Part shown: positions 1-9,082 of the stretch, one piece after another
Layout: every line of letters begins with the position of its first letter
Numbering within the stretch: position 1 is the first letter of the stretch
Source of the DNA: Thraustochytrium sp. TN22
Taxonomy: Eukaryota > Sar > Bigyra > Thraustochytrida > Thraustochytriidae
Length of the DNA stretch: 35,039 nucleotides
Direction of reading: 5' to 3'
Assembly (NCBI GenBank): GCA_013306675.1
Contig: JABLUY010000318.1
Span: 1 to 35,039, forward strand
Notes under the pieces: generated by a model
The model's database searches: none
What the model saw: the letters and a program-made list of their open reading frames with translations, nothing else
What the model was told of the DNA's origin: nothing
Program-made: the position numbers and the translations under genes

Positions 1-335
1 CGGCGCGGCGCGGCGAGTGAGCGGCGCGCGGCAGGATCGCGCGCGGCGGATCGGGCGCGGCCACGAGCGGCGCGGCGGCGAGGGCGCGCGCGCGGCGACG
101 CGGAGCCGGCCGCGGGCGCGCGGCACGGGCTGGGCGGCGAGGCGCGGCGCGGCGCGGCGCGGCGCGGCGAGGCGCGGCGAGGCGCGGCGAGGCGCGGCGA
201 GGAGGAGCGCCGGGGCGAGCTCGCTGGGCGCTCGCTCGCAAGCTCGCTCGCGGGGCGCTCGCTCGCAAGCTCGCTCGCGGTCGCTCAAGCTATCGCCAAG
301 TCGCTCGCTCGCTCGAGGCGGCGCGTGAGGCAAGC
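1..335. repeat. GC-rich low-complexity leader with two tandem repeats
   Basis: No gene is seen before the bZIP start. Positions about 127-204 are built from a 10-bp unit (ggcgcggcga and close variants). Positions 226-280 hold two copies of a 27-bp unit rich in gctcgctcgc (226-252 and 253-279). The region is probably the promoter and 5' untranslated leader of the bZIP gene. No TATA-like element is visible. Confidence 0.7.
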
Positions 336-3083
336 ATGAGGGCCGGCACGCGCGGCAGCGCGGCGCAGAGCAGGGCCAGGGCCGCGCAGCAGTTCGAGGA
401 TCAAGACGAAGAGCAGCAGCAGCGCGACGTGACGGCGTGGCACAGCCAGGGGTATGCGAGCATGGCGCCGCCGGCCGTGGCGCGCGGCGGCAAGGGCGGC
501 GTGCAGGTCAAGCTGGAGGACAAGGCTGCCGAGGAGCGCGCGCTGACGCAGCGCGAGAAGAACCGCGAGGCCGTGCGCAATTGCCGCAAGCGCAAGAAGG
601 AGCATGCCATGCAGCTCAAGGAGCGCATCGACGAGCTCGTGGAGGAGAACGCCAAGCTGCGACTGGAGCTGCAGCTGGGCACGGACCAGCGCAATGCGGC
701 GGCCGCTGCCGCTGGCGGCGGCGGCGGCGGCGGCGGCGGGCTCGGCGTGGTGGCGCTGGGCGAGGGCGCCAACGCGAACGGCGCCACCGCGAACGGCGAT
801 GAAGCGGGCGGGGGCCGGCGGCGGCGGTCGTCGTCGACGTACCAGCACGGCGGCCCCGGGGCGGCCCCCGCTGGCGTGGGCCTGGGCGAGGAGCAGGAGC
901 TGATCCGCGAGATGCAGGACCTGGTGCGCAAGGCGCAGGAGGAGAGCGGCGGGCAACCGTACGTGGTGACGCCCAAGAGCCGACGCACGGGCACGCCCAA
1001 GTCAGAAAGCGAGGCGGCGCTGCGGCGGCGCGTGCAGGTGTACATGGAGCGGCACCAAGACCACGGGCGCGATCGGCAAAAGGCGATCGGCTTCATTCTG
1101 GGCCGGCTGCAGCGCCTCGTGGAGCCCGAGATCCTCACCAAGCAGTACCTGCAAATGATGACGGCCGAGGCGCGCCCCGGGTCGGAGGAGGACGCCATCA
1201 CCCGCAGCCTCATGGCGGAGCTCAAGCTCACGCAGGAGCAGCAGCAGGAGTTCAACAAGCGCACGCGCTACGCGAAGCGGCTGCGCACGGAGCTGGATTG
1301 CGCCTTTGAGAAGATGGAGAGCATCGTGAAGCGCTGTCGCCGCAACAAGAAGGTGGGCGATTCGCTCAACGAGCTCACGACCATCCTCAAGCCGGAGCAG
1401 TTCGCGCGCTTCGTGGTCTGGGTGCACAGCAACCCGGCGTGCAAGGACATTCTCGACGAGCTATGGGGCAAGCTTCTGGGCAAGTGCGACCTGCAAATCA
1501 ACAGCGAGATCTTCAGCTCGCCGGCGGCGGTGGATCAGATCAAGCGCTTCCAGGAGAACAGTGCGGCGCTGGCCATACACCTCTTCTCGGTTGCCGACCC
1601 GCGCGCGAGAGAGAAAATTGCGCGCCTCTGCGTGCACCCGGAGGTTGTGCTGGTGGACGCCAACAACAACGTGGACAAGCGCGGCGTGCGCGAGGTGACG
1701 CGGTACATGACCTTTGTGACCAAGGCCTTTGACACGCAGTCCTGCGAGAAGACGCGCTCGCTGCGCGCCTTCGATGTCGAGGAGCGCTCCATCATCTCGG
1801 ACCAGCAGGACGACAAGGTCACCGGCACCTGGCGGCTCTCGGGCGTCTACATTGGCCGCCTGCGCCCGCGCCGCAACAACCGCACGTCTGGCCCACTCAG
1901 CGAGTCGCCCGGCACGCCCTTTGGCTTCAACTCCGCCTCCGTGGCCGTGCCGGCCAACGGCTTCGCGCTGCCGTCCGCCGTCATGCCGCCGCCGCTCGGG
2001 CTCGCCTCGTCCGCGTCCTCGCCGCAGCCCACGCCACGCGGCCTGCTGGCCTCGCCACTCCAGACCTCGCCCTCGGTCTCTTCGACGCCCAGCGGCGCGC
2101 CCGAGCCGCTCCTCACCAAGGAGGAGCAAAAGGCGCGCACCGTCTCCTTCAACGTCATCGTCGAGTTCAGCTTTGCGGACCCCACCAAGCCAGAGCTCAT
2201 CACCGAGATGATCATATCCTGGGACGCCATGAGCCTCGTCGGCCAGCTCGGCCTGCTCAAGGAGCCGGTCAAGGGCGTGCTGCCGCCGCCCAACATGCAG
2301 CCGCCAGCACCGCCCCTGGAGCCCGCGCCGGCAGCCGCGTCCGCGCCGGCGGCGGCAGCAGATCCTGCCCAGCCGGCCGAGGCCCTGGTCGACGCGCAGC
2401 TCGGCCAGCCGACTCAGCAGCCGGAGGATGTCGACAAGGCTGCCGAGCCCGCCAACCCGGCTGCGGACGCGGCGCTGCCGCAGGAAGACCCGCTCGCGGA
2501 TCTCGCCCTGGACGATTTGAGCGCCAGCGCGGCCGAAGAAGCCCGTGCCGCGGCGCTGCGGCGGCGCAACGCCACGGCGCTCGCGCGCCTCTTCCAGACG
2601 GAGCTGCCGGCGGAGCGCGAGCGCCTCGCCGAGGACATTCTCGACCCCAAGTGCGTCTTCGATGACATCCACATGGGCGTCAAGTACAAGGGGGTCGCCG
2701 CCTGCCTGACGTACCTGCGGCGGCTTCGCCGCGCCTTTCCCAAGTTCGCCATCAGCGCCACGGTTGTGAGCGAGGAGGCGGCCTTTCCGCCGCGCTCCAG
2801 CCTCGTCGTGCGCACAAGGCGCGCCAGCAGTGCCGAGAGCGACGCTTCCTCGCGCTCCTCGCGCTCCTCGTCCATCCCACTCAACGATAAGGTACTCGAG
2901 GTCAAATGGAACGTCAACGGTTTCTACGGCGGCGCGCTCGTCAAGGAGCCCCAGCCCTGCGAGTTTGAAGGTCGCGTCTTCGTCACCACCAACGCCAATT
3001 CCTCCAAGATCGCCTGCGCCAAGCTCGACATTGTGGCGCAGGACCTCATGTTCCAGCTTGGCGTCCTTCGCAAGCCCATGTAA
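336..3083 (+). CDS. bZIP transcription factor with two C-terminal NTF2/SnoaL-like domains
   Basis: This 915-residue protein should bind DNA as a dimer in the nucleus. The basic region and zipper lie at residues about 73-114. The signature N-x2-A-V-x2-C-R is present (N76, C83, R84), followed by a basic KRKK run, leucines at heptad spacing (L94, L101, L108) and the usual asparagine in an 'a' position (N105). A poly-Ala/poly-Gly run follows (about 121-136). Residues about 226-400 are charged and helical, with an LKPEQFARFVVWV motif seen in algal/stramenopile-type bZIPs (from memory). Residues about 405-645 and 747-915 look like two copies of one alpha+beta fold: both begin L-x-LF...R and end QLG-(L/V)-L-(K/R)-(E/K)-P. 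A Pro/Ser/Ala-rich linker separates them. ATG 336 is the first start in frame; ATG 462 is an alternative just before the bZIP. No intron is apparent. The target genes are unknown. Confidence 0.88.
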   Translation: MRAGTRGSAAQSRARAAQQFEDQDEEQQQRDVTAWHSQGYASMAPPAVARGGKGGVQVKLEDKAAEERALTQREKNREAVRNCRKRKKEHAMQLKERIDELVEENAKLRLELQLGTDQRNAAAAAAGGGGGGGGGLGVVALGEGANANGATANGDEAGGGRRRRSSSTYQHGGPGAAPAGVGLGEEQELIREMQDLVRKAQEESGGQPYVVTPKSRRTGTPKSESEAALRRRVQVYMERHQDHGRDRQKAIGFILGRLQRLVEPEILTKQYLQMMTAEARPGSEEDAITRSLMAELKLTQEQQQEFNKRTRYAKRLRTELDCAFEKMESIVKRCRRNKKVGDSLNELTTILKPEQFARFVVWVHSNPACKDILDELWGKLLGKCDLQINSEIFSSPAAVDQIKRFQENSAALAIHLFSVADPRAREKIARLCVHPEVVLVDANNNVDKRGVREVTRYMTFVTKAFDTQSCEKTRSLRAFDVEERSIISDQQDDKVTGTWRLSGVYIGRLRPRRNNRTSGPLSESPGTPFGFNSASVAVPANGFALPSAVMPPPLGLASSASSPQPTPRGLLASPLQTSPSVSSTPSGAPEPLLTKEEQKARTVSFNVIVEFSFADPTKPELITEMIISWDAMSLVGQLGLLKEPVKGVLPPPNMQPPAPPLEPAPAAASAPAAAADPAQPAEALVDAQLGQPTQQPEDVDKAAEPANPAADAALPQEDPLADLALDDLSASAAEEARAAALRRRNATALARLFQTELPAERERLAEDILDPKCVFDDIHMGVKYKGVAACLTYLRRLRRAFPKFAISATVVSEEAAFPPRSSLVVRTRRASSAESDASSRSSRSSSIPLNDKVLEVKWNVNGFYGGALVKEPQPCEFEGRVFVTTNANSSKIACAKLDIVAQDLMFQLGVLRKPM

Positions 3084-4322
3084 CAGATTTGTGTGTGTGC
3101 TCTTTGATGCAGCGTTGCGTGCTTCTCAGCTTGCAGTCAAGCTTTTCAGCTTGCAGGCAAGCCTTTCAGCTTGCAGTCAAGCTGAGCTTTGGTCCTCCTC
3201 GGCGGCAACAAGTGAAGCGATAGATTGTCGAAGATGATGATGTAACGCGCGCGTGAGCACTGGCACCCAAAGATATATCAATGTTGTTGTTATTCCCGAC
3301 CGCACCGCACTTGCTGACAATCTTCTCGCACGCTGAAACTAGCCTTACGCCTGAGCCGAGGCTCCGGGAAGTCCAAGGTGACGGACGGATGGTGAATACG
3401 TGCCACTGGCTCGGACTGGGACGCCCTTGTAGTAGGGTGGTGAGTACCACCGCCGCCCCGCCCCCCCCCCCGCCCCCGGGCCGCCGCTACCGCCGCTACC
3501 GCCGCCGCGTCCGCCAGCCGCCGCCGCCTATCTACCTCTTGCCCGCCTCCCATAAAAAGAGGAACTAAGCCCGTGCTAGCTCTAGTAGCCAGGCCTAGGA
3601 GCGACTTGGAGAGCGATCGTCCCTCGACCTGCGGTTTCCGAACCACCAGAGATTCGTTGGGACCCCCCAGCACCGTCCATGACGCGCGCGCAGTTCGGCG
3701 TTTCTCCGTATTGACTGATGTGAGCTCCGCCCGTCCGTGACGGTCCGTCTTTCACCTGGCTCTCAGGTTGCTCGCCACGTCCGCCGCTCACGCTGCTTGT
3801 TGACCGCCTGCGGCACCTGGTCATGTCATGATCATGAGCTTTGGAAAGGGTGGGTCGACCAACAAAGAGCTTCCGAAAGTTGGTGGTATTGCGTCCGGAT
3901 TCCAGAGCCGGTTGGTGTGGTGTCGGGCATCCAGCCGCGTGACCGTCCTTCAAGTTGAGATGCCGCCGACTGTTGGCTGCTTCGCGGTTTGTACGTGTAA
4001 CACGCCAAGCGTCTTGGACTGGCGTGCGGCACAACCACGTTCGGTCGGAAGCGATGTGGTTGTCAAGCTGCCGTCGCTGTTCGGGGCGGTTCAAGTCGTC
4101 GGAGCCGCGGACAGGGCCAACGGCTTGCTCTGGGGCAGGTGCACATGGTGGTCACAAGAATCGCTCCGCACCGCACAGCACTGCCTCCGGCCGCGAGTCC
4201 GGCAGAGAGCACGACCAGATTCATGAAGGTGCGCCGCGCCCATCAGGTTGGCGCGGCGCGACGCAGGGCGCGACGCGAGGCGCACTCTCACGAGGCGCGA
4301 GCGCGACAGGCACGGCGAGACA
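3084..4322. other. Spacer between bZIP and channel genes, with short tandem repeats
   Basis: No convincing gene is seen. Just after the bZIP stop, three copies of a 20-bp unit (cagcttgcagtcaagctttt) lie at 3127-3146, 3147-3166 and 3167-3186, presumably in the 3' untranslated region. A C-rich run and a CCGCTA-type triplet repeat occupy about 3455-3530. Reading frames at 3582-4247 on both strands lack recognisable domains and show mixed base composition at third positions, so I treat them as non-coding. The last part should be the channel gene's promoter and leader. Confidence 0.6.
3127..3186. repeat. Three tandem copies of a 20-bp unit
   Basis: The unit cagcttgcagtcaagctttt is repeated three times with one or two changes per copy, 44 bases after the bZIP stop codon. 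The unit contains the near-palindrome agcttgcagtcaagct, so each copy could form a small hairpin in the transcript. Confidence 0.85.
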
Positions 4323-6845
4323 ATGCCAGAGGCAACCGCCTCGCCACCGCTGCCCGGTGCAAGCACTGGGTCTTCAACAACGAGAGGCAGGGAGACAGGA
4401 ATTGAAGGGAGGAGAACAATACGGGAAGTCACGGTGCCGCGTCTTGGACTCAGCCTGCGCGATCGCATCTCGGCCATCAAGCCGCGCATGATGCTGCAGA
4501 ATACTGGCAAGACTCCGATGTCGTTCTCACGAGTCGCCCTGGAGCTCGGCAACCTGACAGTGAATGCGCACGCGAGAAAGGGCACGGAGGATGACGATGC
4601 GAAGCTGTGGAATCAGGTGAAGCGGTCGTCCATCGTCTCGACGTCAGCCATGGTGCCGCGCGTCATGTCACAAAGCTTGCCAGTAGGCAGCCATCGGCAC
4701 AGGTCGGGACATCGGAGCTCGCAGATCACTCCGGTGGCAGGTCTCGCCAACCATGTGCTAGCTGGACCTCGCAAAGACGCAGCGCTCGCGTCGGATGCCG
4801 GGTCTCTCGGCTCACACGGGTCACAGGCCGAGGAGGAGTCGGGGCCCAAGAAGGCGAGCGCCGTGGCGCGCTTCCGCATCGTCACGGAGCGTGATGCGGC
4901 CGAGTACCGCTGGGTGATGGACTGGGACAACCCATTCCGGCGCATGTGGGACGTCGGCGTCGTTCTGGCGGTCATCTACCTGTGTTTCACCGTGCCGCTG
5001 CAGATCGCCTTCACGGAGATGGAGTTCAACAAGACCTTTAGCACCTTCTTGGACGTGCTCTTCTGGATCGACATTTGCTTGAACTTCCGCACGGGCTTCA
5101 TTCACCATGGCGAGCATGTGCGCAATCCGCGCAAGATTGCGGCCCACTACCTGGAGTCCTGGTTCTTTATCGACCTGGTGGCCTCGGTCCCGTTGGAGCT
5201 CTTCTTTTCAGGCGCCTCCAAGACCACACGCAAAAGCCTCAAGATCCTCAAGTGGCTCAAATTCCCCAAGCTGCTCCGCGTGGGCCGCATCCTCAAGTAC
5301 CTCAAGCAGCTCGTCAAGTACTACCAGGTCTTCGTGCTGGTGTCCATCTCGGGCCTTCTCACGCACCTTTTGGGTTGTTTTTGGCTAAGCATCGTGGAGC
5401 CCTGCGTGTTCCTGGACGAGGGGGAAGATTTGCCGGAGACACCGCTGGCCATGTACGACTGCTCGCAGACCACCATGTGGCGGCTTTATCTGCTTTCTCT
5501 GCGGGTCTCGGCGTCCATGATGTTCCTCCTCACGGACCCCTTCATCTTTGTGGCGCACGTGGACCGCGGCATCTGGCTCGAGAGCCAGAGCGCGTCGCGC
5601 AGGCTCGAGGAGGTAGCCCTCAACATGGACTTTGGCTATGGCAGCGAGGCGTGGAGCTCGTGGTCGCTCCTGAGCGGCGAGCGCCGCTCCCAGACGCTCC
5701 TGCTGACCTTCTTCTCCATGGCCGGCATGGTGATTGGGTTTTTGATCTCCGCCAGCTTCCTCGCGGAGCTGGTCGTCTTTGCGACGAACCGGATGTCAAC
5801 CTATTACGCGTTCTACACGCGCGTGGACCGCATCAAGCGCGAGATGAGGTCGCTCCACCTGTCCGAGGACCTGCAGTACCGCGTCTCGCGCTACTACGAC
5901 TACCTGTGGATCAACCAGCGCATGGGGCTCAACGATGAAGCCGAGGGTCTGCTGCGGGACCCGGACCTCTCGCTACCGCTGCGCAAGGAGATTACCCTCA
6001 TGGTGCATGCCCCGCTGCTCACGCAGGTGAGTCTCTTCGAGGGGTGCTCCATGGAATGCATCTTCCGTCTCGCCTCGTGTTTGACGACGCACGTCTTCCT
6101 GCCGGGTGACGTTGTCTTCTCCAAAGGCGATCTGGCGCGCGAGCTCTACCTGATCCGCAAAGGCGTCATCGCAGTGCGCTTCGGTGAAGTCGACAATCGG
6201 AACCTGGAGCGCCTCTCCGAGGTGGATGAGGAGAACATCGCATCACAGCGCTACAAGATCTCCGAGGCCACCAAGGAGGCGATCAATTCCGAGTACTCAG
6301 ACGACGAGACGCTTCAGGAGTCCGCCATGGTACGGCTCATGGGTCCAGGGTCCTTCTTTGGCGAGATCGCTCTGCTCACCTTGCTGCCGCGCTCCTGCAC
6401 CGTGCTGTCCAAGACCGTATCGGAGCTCAACAAGCTGTCCAAGACGAACTTCGAACGCTGCATGCTCGACTTTCCCGAGCTCAGCGACGATATTGCCGAC
6501 GAGGTGCTCCGTCTCTACCCGGGTCTGCGTGAGCACCTCTCGGGTTATTTGGCGAGCGTTGCTGCGCGCCGCGAGACCCCGCAATCGCCTCGCTTCACAG
6601 ATGACGATGCCCCGCGTGCCGTCACGCACGCCGAGGTACAGCACATCGTTGAGGAGGCTGTCGATCGACTCGCGCTTGCCATTGGGGGCGATGACGTCAA
6701 GGCACGCATGCAGCAGTCGCGCCGCCTTCAGCGCGGCAGCGTCGCCGACGTCCTCCTCCCTGTCATGCAGGCTGACCGACGCGCTTCGGAAGTCGAGTCC
6801 TTTCGTAAGCGTCACGGAGAGCCTCCGAGCCCAGCCTCTGGATGA
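4323..6845 (+). CDS. Voltage-gated-type cation channel with cyclic-nucleotide-binding domain
   Basis: This 840-residue membrane protein resembles the EAG/HCN/CNG class. The N-terminus (1-205) is polar. Six segments follow: S1 about 209-231, S2, S3, an S4 with regularly spaced Lys/Arg (about 303-335), S5 about 338-360 and S6 about 458-485. A C-linker comes next, then a cyclic-nucleotide-binding domain at about 565-732. The phosphate-binding cassette keeps F679-G-E681 and R690 (PRSCTV), so ligand binding is plausible. A polar insert sits inside that domain (about 622-660). The pore loop is odd: in YLLSLRVSASMMFLLTDP (389-406) the residues where K+ channels have GYG read TDP (404-406), so ion selectivity cannot be predicted. 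ATG 4323 is the first ATG; upstream in-frame codons have only TTG. The family is certain; potassium conduction is not. Confidence 0.88.
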   Translation: MPEATASPPLPGASTGSSTTRGRETGIEGRRTIREVTVPRLGLSLRDRISAIKPRMMLQNTGKTPMSFSRVALELGNLTVNAHARKGTEDDDAKLWNQVKRSSIVSTSAMVPRVMSQSLPVGSHRHRSGHRSSQITPVAGLANHVLAGPRKDAALASDAGSLGSHGSQAEEESGPKKASAVARFRIVTERDAAEYRWVMDWDNPFRRMWDVGVVLAVIYLCFTVPLQIAFTEMEFNKTFSTFLDVLFWIDICLNFRTGFIHHGEHVRNPRKIAAHYLESWFFIDLVASVPLELFFSGASKTTRKSLKILKWLKFPKLLRVGRILKYLKQLVKYYQVFVLVSISGLLTHLLGCFWLSIVEPCVFLDEGEDLPETPLAMYDCSQTTMWRLYLLSLRVSASMMFLLTDPFIFVAHVDRGIWLESQSASRRLEEVALNMDFGYGSEAWSSWSLLSGERRSQTLLLTFFSMAGMVIGFLISASFLAELVVFATNRMSTYYAFYTRVDRIKREMRSLHLSEDLQYRVSRYYDYLWINQRMGLNDEAEGLLRDPDLSLPLRKEITLMVHAPLLTQVSLFEGCSMECIFRLASCLTTHVFLPGDVVFSKGDLARELYLIRKGVIAVRFGEVDNRNLERLSEVDEENIASQRYKISEATKEAINSEYSDDETLQESAMVRLMGPGSFFGEIALLTLLPRSCTVLSKTVSELNKLSKTNFERCMLDFPELSDDIADEVLRLYPGLREHLSGYLASVAARRETPQSPRFTDDDAPRAVTHAEVQHIVEEAVDRLALAIGGDDVKARMQQSRRLQRGSVADVLLPVMQADRRASEVESFRKRHGEPPSPASG

Positions 6846-7750
6846 CCGTCCCGATCACATGCATGGCATGACATGGCATCGGCTCTCTCGTTCAATCTCC
6901 AACTACCACCTCAAGTTGCTTTTTTTCTTGTGCCCGCCACATGATGTACACAGGCTTTGACGCCAGCTTGAAAGTTCCTTGGCCCTTATGCATCAAGTTT
7001 GCGGCCGCGGCTAGCTTTAGCGACCTCTCGCTCTCCAGCTAGCTAGTAATTACAAGGAGGGGGGCGGGAAGGGTCATGGGGAAGGAGGAGTCGCCGAGGT
7101 ACGAGAAAACCCCACAACGCGACTTGAACGACACTGGCGGCTCGCAAATGCAGGCAGGGTCGAGCTCAGGGCGACTGGACGATGCCTCGCGACGGTGGTG
7201 GCGGCAGCGGCAGCGGCAGCGGCAGCAGCAGCATCGGTGGCGGTCGCTTTGTCGTGGCAACAACCGATGCCGATGAGACCCTGGACCGCAAGAAGCCGCG
7301 ATTTGCTGACACGCTTTACGCGGGGGGGGGGTCGCCGCCTTGAACGCGCTACACAGTGCCGGCTGGCGCGTGAGGCCCAAGAGGAGCAAGTGCCCTCTCG
7401 AGAAGGAGATGAGCGCCTTGCGCGCATTGGTCGGACACTAATCGATGCGAGACAGTCCCGCCTTTGACTTTGCGCGGAGCGCGTGCGACGATGCGCACCC
7501 GGTCCGTGCCACAGTGCATGCGGGAATGCACATCCCTCCCCCCGGCAGCTGGCTCGAATGTCGTAGCCATCTGGGTTACGGACTGTGAGGCACGATCCGA
7601 GTCCAAGTCAATCAAGCATGAGGCTTGTCTTGATGACAGGGACGATGGCTGCGACCCGCAATGAGTGCGTGAGTGGGGCATCGTTCCGATACCTTTGCAT
7701 GCCAGTGTCATGCCAGTTCACTCAGTTTGCCAGTTTCCGATTGCGCATCG

Positions 7751-7890
7751 CCTTGCCTTGCCTTGCCTTGCCTTGCCTTGCCTTGCCTTGCCTTGCCTTG
7801 CCTTGCCTTGCCTTGCCTTGCCTTGCCTTGCCTTGCCTTGCCTTGCCTTGCCTTGCCTTGCCTTGCCTTGCCTTGCCTTGCCTTGCCTTG
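7751..7890. repeat. CCTTG pentanucleotide microsatellite, 28 perfect copies
   Basis: Twenty-eight uninterrupted copies of ccttg, followed to about 7920 by variants (cctcg, gcttg, cgttg). Because five is not a multiple of three, all frames are open, and both strands give artefactual repeat proteins. The array lies about 280 bases before the ATG of the next gene. Confidence 0.97.
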
Positions 7891-8110
7891 CCTCGGCTTG
7901 CGTTGCCTCGGCTTGCGTTGTCTTGCGATTCGCGATGCGTTGCGCAAGGGGACCGCCGCGCGCCGTGGCCACCACCGCAACCGCGGTGGTTGTGCTCGCG
8001 GTCGCCAGGCGCGCCAACTTGAACTCCTCCAAGTCCAAACACGAAACGAACGGAGGCAGGCCCAGCGCCGGCGCGCGGCCCGCGTGGGCAGCGAGACGCG
8101 CCACGGGCAG

Positions 8111-8146
8111 CCCGCAGCGCAGCGCAGCGCAGCGCAGCGCAGCGCG
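8111..8146. repeat. GCAGC short tandem repeat in the leader of the TFIIS-N gene
   Basis: About seven copies of the 5-bp unit gcagc lie 30-60 bases upstream of the ATG at 8174, probably in the 5' untranslated region. Confidence 0.8.
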
Positions 8147-8173
8147 GCGGAGATCTGGCGCGCGAGAGCCATC

Positions 8174-8752
8174 ATGCAGGGCGGCAAGAAACGCGGCGCG
8201 TACGAGCTGGAGGAGCGCGCGCTGGGCAAGCGCAAGCGCGTGGGCGGCAGCGGCGGCGGCGGGCTCAGACAGGGCAAGCTCACGGACTGCCGCAAGGTGG
8301 TGGTGCTGGGCGATGTCATCCGGCTGCGCGACGAGGTGCGCACGCGGTTCCGCGGCTGCTTGCGCGCGTCCGTGACCATGGTGGCGGACGAAAAGAAGGA
8401 GGAGGAGGAGGAGGAGGAGGACCTCCAAGCCGAAGGTGGAGAAAAGGTGCGCGCGCATGACGCCGGCAGCAGCTCGCAGGCCCTCCTCGTGCGCGAGCAG
8501 GCCGCGCTGGTGACTGCCCTGCAGCAGTTGGAGGCTCTCTTCATCGCGCTCGAGACGCTGCGCAGCACCAAGGTGGGCGCAGCCGTGAACAAGGTGGCGC
8601 TCGCCGACGCCAAGGTGGTTGGCGAGGTCGCGCTCGCTCTTGCCTCAGCCCTGGTGAAGACATGGCGCGAGACGGCGCGCGCTGCAACGAAGCGGGTCGC
8701 AGACCAGAAGAAGCAGGGCAAGCTTGCGCCGCTGCGGCGCGTCATGGAGTGA
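8174..8752 (+). CDS. Small protein with TFIIS N-terminal (LW/TND) domain
   Basis: A 192-residue, probably nuclear protein. Residues about 103-171 match the helical TFIIS N-terminal domain shared by TFIIS, Elongin A, Med26 and Iws1/Spn1: note LETLRSTKVGAAVNKV (126-141) followed by a helix ending in LVKTWRETA (160-168), the place of the family's conserved Trp. In known proteins this domain binds short disordered motifs of transcription elongation factors. The N-terminus has a GKRKR nuclear-localisation-like run (18-22) and a Gly-rich stretch; an acidic KKEEEEEEEED-type tract (74-83) precedes the domain. There is no TFIIS central domain or zinc ribbon, so this is not TFIIS itself. ATG 8174 is chosen because upstream frame is the CCTTG/GCAGC repeat. 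It is convergent with the PP2C gene, 330 bases away. Confidence 0.75.
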   Translation: MQGGKKRGAYELEERALGKRKRVGGSGGGGLRQGKLTDCRKVVVLGDVIRLRDEVRTRFRGCLRASVTMVADEKKEEEEEEEDLQAEGGEKVRAHDAGSSSQALLVREQAALVTALQQLEALFIALETLRSTKVGAAVNKVALADAKVVGEVALALASALVKTWRETARAATKRVADQKKQGKLAPLRRVME

Positions 8753-9082
8753 GAAGCTAACACCCCACCCCACCCCCTCGGCCCCACAAAAACGAGAGGA
8801 AACAGGGAGCAGAGCTTGAGGGCAGGAGACGAACCACACGAGCATCAGCTGGTAGCAGCAGCAGCAAACATCTGCAGGCACACGAGCAAGTCAGATCCAG
8901 CCGGCGCCAGCCACAACAAGTCACCCACACTCGTCCACATTTTGTATGTTAATGAACATCTTCGCTGCGATGATGGAGAGATGGAGTGGTCAGAGGATAC
9001 ATGAGAACACGAAGGGGTCGATACGTCGGCGCGCTGGCGGGACGTTTCTGGTTCAAAGAGGATGGCCGCCGGGCTCTAGAGG
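8753..9082. other. Convergent 3' spacer between TFIIS-N and PP2C genes
   Basis: Two stop codons face each other across 330 bases. Apart from a CACCC run (8759-8776), nothing distinctive is seen. It should hold both 3' untranslated regions and polyadenylation signals. Confidence 0.6.

Larger units (their letters stand above)
6846..8173. other. Spacer with microsatellites upstream of the TFIIS-N gene
   Basis: No supported gene. It contains a (GGCAGC/CAG) run at about 7197-7232, a G-run at 7321-7330, the long CCTTG array (7751-7890) with a degenerate tail to 7920, and a (GCAGC) run at about 8111-8146. Several open frames here exist only because short repeats lack stop codons. Confidence 0.6.

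Noticed and set aside
1461-2672. 403-codon minus-strand frame opposite the bZIP gene
   Set aside because: Arg/Gly-rich shadow of a GC-rich coding strand; no domain, and the plus strand has clear bZIP motifs.
3582-4094. 170-codon minus-strand frame between bZIP and channel genes
   Set aside because: No recognisable domain, unsteady third-position composition, and overlapping equally long frames on the other strand.
5631-5645. FGYGS (437-441) as the channel's true selectivity filter
   Set aside because: The residues before it (SRRLEEVALNMD) are charged and not a pore helix, and the spacing to S6 is poor. The TDP position fits better, though this remains worth modelling.
7585-8787. Frames encoding LPCLALPCLA or GKARQ repeats on both strands
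   Set aside because: Translation of the CCTTG microsatellite. The real gene in the region starts at ATG 8174.
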